Positions 1 to 5,187 of a stretch of DNA of 5,187 nt are shown here, in pieces (the stretch's first letter is position 1; the number at the start of each line of letters is the position of its first letter). Under the pieces are notes generated by a model. The model searched no databases. It was not told the origin of the DNA and worked only from the letters and a program-made list of their open reading frames with translations. This DNA comes from Bacillota bacterium (GTDB lineage Bacteria; Bacillota; Clostridia; Lachnospirales; Lachnospiraceae). The position numbers were made by a program, and so were the translations under genes. The stretch is from assembly GCA_023415655.1 (NCBI GenBank), contig JAEZKD010000011.1, positions 1 through 5,187 of the forward strand, written 5' to 3'.

Positions 1-1
1 C

Positions 2-1063
2 AATCTACTCTATAAAGGTGGTCGGATTTTAATCATTGAATCGGAAGAGGTGATTAATAATTACAAGAGTGAAATGGAAGACTTTTTTCATAAAAAATAT
101 AATACGCTGATATCGGTTTATTTTTCTCATCCGTTTAATAATGTGATTGAGATTATCGAAAAAATTGATTCTCTACCGAAGGTTATGGAGATCACCGTTG
201 GAATTATTATAAGAGGATTATCCTGTGTTGAGTTTCTGACGGAGTACTCGGTGAATGAGATTAAGAAACGACTTTTGGATGAACTTTATAATAAAGATAA
301 TATCATAATTAGTAAAAATACGATTATAACGATTACAGAATGTAATAACTTTCTTAATGGATACCTACGAGCTCATGAATTAAATGAAACGATGTATTTA
401 AGGAATTTTTATACCCCTCTAAATATCATCAATATTAGCTGTGAGTTGCTTTTTTCTTCTTTATACTCGAATACCATATTTGAATGGACTCATAATTTAA
501 AGGATAATATAAAATCGAAAACGCAGCTCAATCAGTATATTAGTAAAATGGCGGAGGAGTGTAAAAAGAATTTTTATCATCCCAAAGAAGTTAAAAAAGC
601 CTTCAGCCTGGTATTACATAAATATGAAGCATTATACTCAATCAGTAGCCATGACAGCATGCATAAAAAGCTTCTCGAGTCTGAAAATCTCATTGATTTA
701 GAGAAGAAAATGATTGAGATTATTAACTCTATTCAGAATGAGGCAAATAATTATAGCTATATTGTTAATTCGGCATTGGAATATATCGGAATTAATTATG
801 TGAAAGCTGATTTACAATTATCCGAGGTTGCTCAGTATGTTGGAATGAGCCCTGGCTATTTGTCAAAAAAGTTAAAAGAAGAGACTGGTAAAAATTTTCA
901 AGAAATTTTAATTAATTATCGAATGGAGCAAGCATTAAATTTATTGAAAAAAAGTAATAAAAAAGTTTATGAAGTAGCAGAACAAGTTGGCTATGAAAAT
1001 TATAGATCATTTGTTAATGCATTTTCGAACTATTATGGTATAAATCCTAAAAAAGTAAAATAA
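2..1063 (+). CDS. YesN-type AraC-family response regulator, 3' part (5' end outside window)
   Basis: This is the C-terminal 353 residues of a transcription regulator; the frame is open to the left edge, so the true start lies outside. Numbering from the first visible codon, residues about 7-75 (GGRILIIESEE, then ISVYFSHPFNNVIEIIEK) resemble the degenerate GGDEF-like middle region of YesN-type regulators. A helical linker follows to about 255. Residues 265-353 form a double helix-turn-helix of the AraC/XylS type: first helix pair LSEVAQYVGMSPGYLSKKLK, second VYEVAEQVGYENYRSFVNAF, ending in the family's YYGINP motif. YesN proteins are usually about 500-540 residues with an N-terminal receiver domain, so that domain is expected upstream but is not seen. 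A GTG at 50 could be read as a start, but its AGAGG-like sequence touches the codon with no spacer. The gene lies 11 bases before a YesM-type kinase, its likely partner. Inferred role: DNA-binding activator of the sugar transporter genes downstream. A one-component regulator with another N-terminal domain remains possible. Confidence 0.9.
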   Translation, partial: NLLYKGGRILIIESEEVINNYKSEMEDFFHKKYNTLISVYFSHPFNNVIEIIEKIDSLPKVMEITVGIIIRGLSCVEFLTEYSVNEIKKRLLDELYNKDNIIISKNTIITITECNNFLNGYLRAHELNETMYLRNFYTPLNIINISCELLFSSLYSNTIFEWTHNLKDNIKSKTQLNQYISKMAEECKKNFYHPKEVKKAFSLVLHKYEALYSISSHDSMHKKLLESENLIDLEKKMIEIINSIQNEANNYSYIVNSALEYIGINYVKADLQLSEVAQYVGMSPGYLSKKLKEETGKNFQEILINYRMEQALNLLKKSNKKVYEVAEQVGYENYRSFVNAFSNYYGINPKKVK

Positions 1064-1074
1064 AGGAATACAAT

Positions 1075-2781
1075 ATGCGTTATTCTATATTTAAAAGAAC
1101 ATTAATCATTATAATCTTAACCTTTTTCACCAGCTTCAGTTTAATCTTTGCATTTCAATATAGAGAAGCCAGGAATACGATAAAAGCACAAATCGTAAAT
1201 AATTCATTGGATAACCTTTCCATGATCGAATCTTATCTAAAGATAATCATTGACAAACAGGTAAGCTTTATATCTCAATTAACACTAAATAAAAAGCTAC
1301 AAACCTTAGATGAAGAAAACATAAATAATTTATTTCAATCTTATTCTACTACTTATACTAACATTGATTCGTTTATGTTAATACGAAATGATGAAATAAT
1401 CGCAATCAATAATAACATGCTTATTGTAAACAGAAAAATTGATACGTCTAAATATTATGAAATGAGGCAGAAGAGCAGGTTAACAATTACTACTCCATAT
1501 TATTCTACAATCTTAGCGAATCGTGCCATTGCAATTATAAGCTCCATTATTGATGAAGATAATCAAGAATCACTTCTTATTGCAGAGATACGTCCGCAAA
1601 CATTATTCGGTTCCCTTACACAGAAAATATCAAGCTCTGAGACTTTAGTTGTACTTAATAGTAATGGAAAGAGTGTCTATTTTGATAACTATTCAAATCT
1701 TATCGGTAATCTTGCCGATACAGATGGACTCTTAGACATTGACAACAATTTGAAAAGCAAATTGTTAAAGGTAAAATCAAATATATCGGAGATAAGCCTC
1801 GGTAATAAGAAATTGATTGTTCGGCGAATCAGGTATGATAATCGATGGAATTTATACTTTATAACCGATTATACATATTATTATAAGACACTATATCAAA
1901 TGATTAAAAATTATTCGATTATTGGATTTCTATCAATTCTGTTAATTATACCAATATCGTTAACCATCAGTTTACTTATTACAAAGCCTATTAAAAATCT
2001 CAATAAGCAGATTAATCAAACAACTCCTGATCTTCCGGTACCTAAATTAGAATCAAATAAAATCACTGAAATCAATCATTTAGCAATGAGCTTCAATCAT
2101 CTTTTGGATGATTTACAGGCTGCAGCGGAACAAAAAAGTCAAATGCAGAAAAAGCAATTTGAATACGAATATAAAGTACTGCAGAGTCAGATACAGCCCC
2201 ACTTCTTATTTAATATTCATATATGTATTCATGCACTTTTGGAACAAAATAAAATCATAGAGGCACAAAAAATGCTCCACTCCTTTGATACTTTATTAAG
2301 AACGATTACCTATAATCTTGGTGAGACCATAAGTCTTAATGAAGAAATGGTTATTGTGCAGGAATATACCAGGCTGCAGCAATTTAGATTAGGAGATACC
2401 TTTGACTTAATCCTAGGTGATTTTGAGCAATTTAAAGAGGTGAAGGTTCCAAAACTATTATTACAGCCAATCATTGAAAACGCTATCTATCATGGTTTCC
2501 AGAAGCTTTTAAGGAGAGGTGAGATTCATATAAGGTTTGATCGTCTCGATAATGAGTTGCACATTTTTATTGAAGATAATGGAATTGGCATCCCCCCTGA
2601 TGTACTAAGAACAATATGGACAAGCAGAGAGGGAGCACCCAATCACCAAGGCATGGTATCAATCGGACTTAAGAACGTGAGGGAGAGAATACGACATTTT
2701 TATGGAAAGGAAAGTGATATGTATATCAGTTCAAGAGAAGGTATAGGTACTATTGTTGAAATAGTCCTTAGTATTGTATAA
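1075..2781 (+). CDS. YesM-type sensor histidine kinase
   Basis: A 568-residue membrane kinase of the YesM/LytS-like class, complete. It has a short cytoplasmic start, a first membrane segment at about 9-28, an extracellular region of about 250 residues (30-279), and a second membrane segment at about 280-302. A HAMP linker follows (302-354, with the conserved Pro305), then a coiled stretch, a His_kinase domain with the phospho-acceptor His376 in SQIQPHFLFN, and an HATPase_c domain. The ATP site is intact: N box with Asn469 (PIIENAIYHG), G1 box DNGIGI at 501-506, G2 IGLKNVRER from 530, and GIGT at 556-559. The external region looks like a double Cache sensor (YYEMRQKSR, then PYYS, a hydrophobic strand, and LNSNGKSVYFD), which is common in sugar-linked YesM kinases. 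AAAGGA at 1062-1067 lies 7 bases before the ATG and overlaps the regulator's stop codon, so the two are probably co-translated. Inferred role: sense an extracellular carbohydrate and phosphorylate the upstream regulator. The ligand is unknown. Confidence 0.95.
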   Translation: MRYSIFKRTLIIIILTFFTSFSLIFAFQYREARNTIKAQIVNNSLDNLSMIESYLKIIIDKQVSFISQLTLNKKLQTLDEENINNLFQSYSTTYTNIDSFMLIRNDEIIAINNNMLIVNRKIDTSKYYEMRQKSRLTITTPYYSTILANRAIAIISSIIDEDNQESLLIAEIRPQTLFGSLTQKISSSETLVVLNSNGKSVYFDNYSNLIGNLADTDGLLDIDNNLKSKLLKVKSNISEISLGNKKLIVRRIRYDNRWNLYFITDYTYYYKTLYQMIKNYSIIGFLSILLIIPISLTISLLITKPIKNLNKQINQTTPDLPVPKLESNKITEINHLAMSFNHLLDDLQAAAEQKSQMQKKQFEYEYKVLQSQIQPHFLFNIHICIHALLEQNKIIEAQKMLHSFDTLLRTITYNLGETISLNEEMVIVQEYTRLQQFRLGDTFDLILGDFEQFKEVKVPKLLLQPIIENAIYHGFQKLLRRGEIHIRFDRLDNELHIFIEDNGIGIPPDVLRTIWTSREGAPNHQGMVSIGLKNVRERIRHFYGKESDMYISSREGIGTIVEIVLSIV

Positions 2782-2783
2782 AA

Positions 2784-2820
2784 GTCATAAATTCTATATC
2801 AAAATAACTGGATTTATGAC
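2784..2820. repeat. Inverted repeat, 11-pair stem with 15-base loop
   Basis: GTCATAAATTC at 2784-2794 faces GGATTTATGAC at 2810-2820. Nine outer base pairs are perfect, followed by one G-T wobble and one C-G pair, around a 15-base loop. It begins two bases after the kinase stop codon. No T run follows on the + strand (AAAAGTG comes next), so it is not a standard intrinsic terminator for the kinase transcript. It may be an RNA 3'-end or stability hairpin, or a protein-binding site upstream of the transporter promoter. Its function is not determined by the sequence. Confidence 0.6.
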
Positions 2821-2839
2821 AAAAGTGCCGATAACAACA

Positions 2840-2867
2840 TTGTTTGCTCCCTTAAACTTGGTAAAAT
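2840..2867 (+). promoter_or_regulatory. Candidate sigma-A-type promoter for the transporter genes
   Basis: TTGTTT at 2840-2845 (three matches to TTGACA) and TAAAAT at 2862-2867 (five matches to TATAAT) are separated by 16 bases. Transcription would begin near 2874, about 27 bases before the permease ATG. A weak -35 box would suit a promoter that needs an AraC-type activator. The position, in the only sizeable gap of the window and just ahead of the transporter genes, supports the call. In AT-rich DNA such matches also arise by chance, so read-through from the regulator and kinase genes cannot be excluded. Confidence 0.4.
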
Positions 2868-2888
2868 ATATGTAGTACTAATGATTTA

Positions 2889-2894
2889 GGGGGG
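2889..2894 (+). promoter_or_regulatory. Six-G Shine-Dalgarno before the first permease
   Basis: A run of six G bases, preceded by TTTA and followed by TAAATA, ends 6 bases before the ATG at 2901. It pairs with the CCUCC of 16S rRNA with one G-U pair. It fixes the start of the first permease and suggests efficient translation. Confidence 0.8.
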
Positions 2895-2900
2895 TAAATA

Positions 2901-3848
2901 ATGAAGGATTTATCTAGGAATAATATAAAGAAAGAAAAGAAGCTAGTTAAAACGATTATTTCTCAAAGAGCATTATTATTGATGTTACTTCCGGGAGTAG
3001 TCTTTTATATTGTGTACTTATATGCACCCATAGTTACCGGTGTGATTGTAAGTATCAAAGATTATAGTATTAAAGCAGGTATTCTAGGCAGTGAATTTGC
3101 TGATCCTTGGTATAGAAACTTCGAGTTTTTCTTTAAATCTCCAGCGTTTTTCCCATTAATTAAAAACACATTTATCATCAGCTTTACCAAAATATTTTTA
3201 GGTATACCATTAGCGATTGCTTTAGCAATTTTGTTGAATGAGTGCAAATCCTTAAAGCTTAAGCGTGTCGTTCAAACCTTGACTTATATGCCTCATTTTC
3301 TATCCTGGGTCGTTATATATGGTATGTGCTTCATTTTATTTTCTGAAACGAACGGATTAATCAATGATTGGATACGAACACTAACCGGTAATGCTATTCC
3401 GGTATTAACAGAGCCCAAAATGTTTCGAAACATGATTATCGGGACGGACATTTGGAAGACTACCGGATGGTCAGCAATTATCTATTTAGCAGCAATATCG
3501 GGCATCGACCCTCAATTATATGAGGCGGCGCATATGGATGGATGCAGTCATTTTAAATCGATTTTTTATATTACTATTCCTTCGATAAGCAGTATCATCA
3601 TAATAACTCTGATTCTTCGTTGCGGAACCGTTTTGAATGCCGGTTTTGATCAAATTTATGTAATGTATAATGAAGGTGTTTATTCGACGGTAGATATTAT
3701 CGACACATGGGTATTTCGAACAGGCTTTGAAAACTTTAACCTTTCATTGTCAAGTGCGGTAGGATTATTCAAATCATTAATATCATTTGCATTAATCGTT
3801 ACTGTTAATAAAATATCAAATCGCTGCAGAGGAGAATCATTATGGTAA
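2901..3848 (+). CDS. Sugar ABC transporter permease, LplB/CUT1 type
   Basis: A 315-residue inner-membrane permease and the first of a pair. The start has a basic cytoplasmic tail (KKEKK at 10-14), then about six membrane segments: roughly 24-45, 88-112, 126-147, 178-200, 225-247 and 283-303. The cytoplasmic loop that contacts the ATPase carries the EAA motif EAAHMDG at 208-214, followed by the expected ITIP at 224-227. LLPGVVFYIVYLYAPIVTGV near the start and the TLTYMPHFLSWVV block at 126-138 are typical of the LplB subgroup of carbohydrate permeases, which work with a YtcP-type partner. Length matches the family (about 300-320 residues). The start is set by the six-G ribosome binding site. 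The gene overlaps the next permease by 7 bases. It forms half of the translocation channel for an unknown sugar or oligosaccharide. The assignment to the sugar class rests on family resemblance and on the YesM/YesN neighbours. Confidence 0.95.
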   Translation: MKDLSRNNIKKEKKLVKTIISQRALLLMLLPGVVFYIVYLYAPIVTGVIVSIKDYSIKAGILGSEFADPWYRNFEFFFKSPAFFPLIKNTFIISFTKIFLGIPLAIALAILLNECKSLKLKRVVQTLTYMPHFLSWVVIYGMCFILFSETNGLINDWIRTLTGNAIPVLTEPKMFRNMIIGTDIWKTTGWSAIIYLAAISGIDPQLYEAAHMDGCSHFKSIFYITIPSISSIIIITLILRCGTVLNAGFDQIYVMYNEGVYSTVDIIDTWVFRTGFENFNLSLSSAVGLFKSLISFALIVTVNKISNRCRGESLW

Positions 3849-4696
3849 AAGGTAGAAGTGAAAAAATATATCAGTTTTTTGTAGCAAGCATTTTGATCAT
3901 TATTGGTATTTTATGTTTATTCCCGATGCTATATGTAGTTTCTGTATCACTAACTCCATATGAGGAGTATTTAAGGCAGAGCGGAGTTGTTTTATTTCCC
4001 AAAAAAATTACCTTTGAAGCATATAGTCAATTCTGGATGGAGCCCTATGTTCTGCGTTGCTTTATCAATACGGTCTTAATTTCGACCTTCGGTACAGCAT
4101 TAAATATTATTGTCACAGTATTAATGGCATATGCATTATCGAAAAAGGACTTGGTGTTTGGCAAATTTTTCACTCTTTTTGCTTTAATACCATTAATGAT
4201 TAGCGGAGGAATGATCCCGACCTACTTAATGGTAAAGAATACAGGTCTTCTAAATTCATTGGCGGCACTGGTTATTCCGACATTAGTTGCTCCATACACT
4301 TTGCTGATTACAAGATCCTTTTTTTCAAGTATTGATGGAAGCCTCTTTGAATCAGCTCGAATTGACGGAGCCGGAGAATTTAGAGTACTCTGTTCCATTG
4401 CTTTACCGGTATCCATGCCGATTATAGCGACCATCGGTTTGATGTATGGAGTAGCTCACTGGAATGAGTATTTTTCAAGTCTAATGTATAATAACGACTC
4501 AGCAATGCGTACTTTGCAGGTCGTATTAAGAGAAATGCTAAATAGAGCAAACAATATGGATGCAGAAATTACGGTTCCGACAAGAACCTTGCAGATGGCC
4601 GGTGTTGTTGTTTCTGCTGTACCAATTATTGTTGTCTATCCGTTTTTACAAAAACATTTTACACAGGGGATTATGCTGGGAGCTGTAAAAGGATAA
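3842..4696 (+). CDS. Sugar ABC transporter permease, YtcP/CUT1 type
   Basis: A 284-residue inner-membrane permease, partner of the preceding one. Membrane segments lie at about 11-36, 74-98, 108-128, 138-158, 187-205 and 251-268. The EAA loop reads ESARIDGAGEF (170-180) followed by IALP (186-189), with Ser in place of the first Ala of the motif, a common variant. SGGMIPTYLMVKNTGLLNS at 121-139 and the C-terminal KHFTQGIMLGAVKG are hallmarks of the YtcP subgroup of the MalG-like permeases. Its ATG lies inside the end of the upstream permease gene (7-base overlap), with AGAGGAGA at 3828-3835 as ribosome binding site 6-7 bases ahead, so translation of the two is probably coupled and gives equal amounts. 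The stop codon lies inside a hairpin that precedes the binding-protein gene. The ATP-hydrolysing subunit is not in view and is probably a shared one encoded elsewhere. The substrate is unknown. Confidence 0.95.
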   Translation: MVKGRSEKIYQFFVASILIIIGILCLFPMLYVVSVSLTPYEEYLRQSGVVLFPKKITFEAYSQFWMEPYVLRCFINTVLISTFGTALNIIVTVLMAYALSKKDLVFGKFFTLFALIPLMISGGMIPTYLMVKNTGLLNSLAALVIPTLVAPYTLLITRSFFSSIDGSLFESARIDGAGEFRVLCSIALPVSMPIIATIGLMYGVAHWNEYFSSLMYNNDSAMRTLQVVLREMLNRANNMDAEITVPTRTLQMAGVVVSAVPIIVVYPFLQKHFTQGIMLGAVKG

Positions 4697-4708
4697 AGAT
4701 ATCCTTTT
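4687..4708 (+). promoter_or_regulatory. Intercistronic hairpin spanning the permease stop codon
   Basis: AAAAGGATA (4687-4695) and TATCCTTTT (4700-4708) form a perfect 9-pair stem with an AAGA loop. Three more pairs (TGT 4684-4686 with ACA 4710-4712) are possible past a single bulged C at 4709. The stem includes the first two bases of the TAA stop. The A tract, stem and T tract look like a weak intrinsic terminator, but the core has only two G-C pairs and the T tract has just four bases. A leaky attenuator, or an RNA end that protects the downstream binding-protein message, are both possible; the sequence does not decide between them. Confidence 0.6.
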
Positions 4709-4724
4709 CACATAAAAAGATATT

Positions 4725-4731
4725 AAGGAGG
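4725..4731 (+). promoter_or_regulatory. Strong Shine-Dalgarno before the binding-protein gene
   Basis: AAGGAGG lies 9 bases before the ATG at 4741. It is a near-perfect match to the anti-Shine-Dalgarno sequence and fixes the start of the lipoprotein. It fits the high expression usually needed for a solute-binding protein. Confidence 0.85.
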
Positions 4732-4740
4732 AAGGTAGTT

Positions 4741-5187
4741 ATGAAAAAGTTAGTAGCAATCTCATTAGTATTCGTATTAATTTTTGGTTTAATCGGATGC
4801 GGAAAAAAGGAAGTACAGGAAACAAAGAGTTCTGGTGGTGAAGCTGTAAGTAAAAGCGAAGGGGAAACTTCAACCGAAGTGACTTCCATTTCCTTATATG
4901 GTATTCCTGTTACCATTCCGGATTCTGATACGATAATCCCGGAGTTAGAAAAAAGAGTCGGTATTGATTTGGATATTACAAGCACAGGCGGTGATGAATC
5001 ACTCCTTGTATCTCGATTAGCAGGCGGTGATATCCCGGATGTGTTTCGAGTAACTACCTTAAGCAATTTGGCGTCCTATAAAAAGGATGGTGTTTTATTA
5101 GACTTGACGGATTATTTGGATAAAATGCCAAATGTAAAAAATATGTTTACGGAGCAGCAATGGGCACGTGTTACTTTTGATGGTGGC
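4741..5187 (+). CDS. Extracellular sugar-binding lipoprotein (LplA-like), 5' part, cut by right edge
   Basis: The first 149 codons of a solute-binding protein; the frame is open to the last base, so the C-terminal part lies outside (such proteins are usually about 450-560 residues). The start MKK is followed by a hydrophobic signal segment (4-18) and the lipobox LIGC, with Cys20 as the lipidated residue; this anchors the mature protein to the outer face of the membrane. Residues 21-48 are a hydrophilic, low-complexity linker rich in Ser, Glu, Lys and Gly. The folded domain begins with TSISLYGIPV (48-57), then a helix ending in EKRVGIDLDIT (69-80). Next come LLVSRLAGGDIPDVFRV (87-103) and a stretch of DGVLLDLTDYLDKMPNVK (116-133). 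The GGDIPDVF and LLDLTDYLDK blocks are typical of the LplA and related family 1 sugar-binding proteins. It follows the two permeases in the same direction and should supply their substrate. Which sugar it binds cannot be read from this fragment. Confidence 0.93.
   Translation, partial: MKKLVAISLVFVLIFGLIGCGKKEVQETKSSGGEAVSKSEGETSTEVTSISLYGIPVTIPDSDTIIPELEKRVGIDLDITSTGGDESLLVSRLAGGDIPDVFRVTTLSNLASYKKDGVLLDLTDYLDKMPNVKNMFTEQQWARVTFDGG

Noticed and set aside
50..52. GTG as start codon of the AraC-type regulator
   Set aside because: The reading frame continues upstream to the window edge with regulator-like sequence (GGRILIIESEE), and the purine-rich stretch touches the GTG without the spacing a ribosome binding site needs.
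1024..1063. Regulator possibly truncated at its C-terminus, because it ends at GINPKKVK without the usual Tyr-Arg
   Set aside because: Both helix-turn-helix units are complete and the next gene's ribosome binding site starts at the stop codon; a few missing end residues are normal variation.
2784..2820. Inverted repeat as an intrinsic terminator of the kinase gene
   Set aside because: The stem is AT-rich and is followed on the + strand by AAAAGTG rather than a T run. On the minus strand a short TTTT follows, but no minus-strand gene ends there.
3062..3247. Minus-strand open frame of 61 codons
   Set aside because: It lies wholly inside the first permease gene, opposite its membrane segments, and shows no recognisable domain; it is a shadow of the real gene.
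4222..4434. Minus-strand open frame of 70 codons
   Set aside because: It is antisense to the second permease gene, has no recognisable domain, and no antisense promoter evidence was seen.
4697..4740. Riboswitch or small RNA in the gap before the binding-protein gene
   Set aside because: The gap is only 44 bases and holds one simple hairpin and a ribosome binding site, too small for any known aptamer class that I can recognise.
4671..5066. Minus-strand open frame of 131 codons
   Set aside because: It crosses the intergenic hairpin and the signal peptide region of the binding protein on the opposite strand, with Ser/Thr/Pro-rich sequence typical of an antisense frame; the + strand frame has a strong ribosome binding site and lipobox.

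Overview
The window is AT-rich, with strong purine-rich ribosome binding sites, tightly packed co-directional genes and a lipoprotein-type solute-binding protein. This points to a low-GC Gram-positive bacterium (Bacillota). The YesN/YesM plus LplB/YtcP/LplA gene set, much expanded in Clostridia such as Lachnospiraceae and also in Paenibacillaceae, together with the low GC, favours a clostridial host. That assignment is inference from gene content and style, not from a species marker.

Layout, all on the + strand: (1) the 3' part of a YesN-type AraC-family response regulator, open at the left edge (2-1063); (2) a complete YesM-type sensor histidine kinase (1075-2781), 11 bases downstream; (3) a 119-base gap (2782-2900) with an 11-pair inverted repeat, a plausible promoter, small palindromes and a six-G Shine-Dalgarno; (4) an LplB-type sugar ABC permease (2901-3848); (5) a YtcP-type ABC permease (3842-4696) overlapping the previous gene by 7 bases; (6) a 44-base gap with a 9-pair perfect hairpin that begins inside the end of the permease gene and spans its stop codon; (7) the 5' part of a lipoprotein solute-binding protein (4741-5187), cut by the right edge.

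Read together, this is a carbohydrate-uptake locus. The membrane kinase probably senses an extracellular sugar or oligosaccharide (or the loaded binding protein) through its Cache-like external domain and phosphorylates the AraC-type regulator. The regulator then probably activates the promoter in front of the permease genes. The lipoprotein captures the substrate and the two permeases form the channel. No ATP-binding subunit is visible; many transporters of this class use a shared MsmK/MsmX-type ATPase encoded elsewhere. The substrate cannot be told from the sequence, and no glycoside hydrolase lies inside the window.

I see no previously undescribed system here. The points most worth a second look are regulatory: the hairpin before the binding-protein gene and the inverted repeats in front of the transporter genes.
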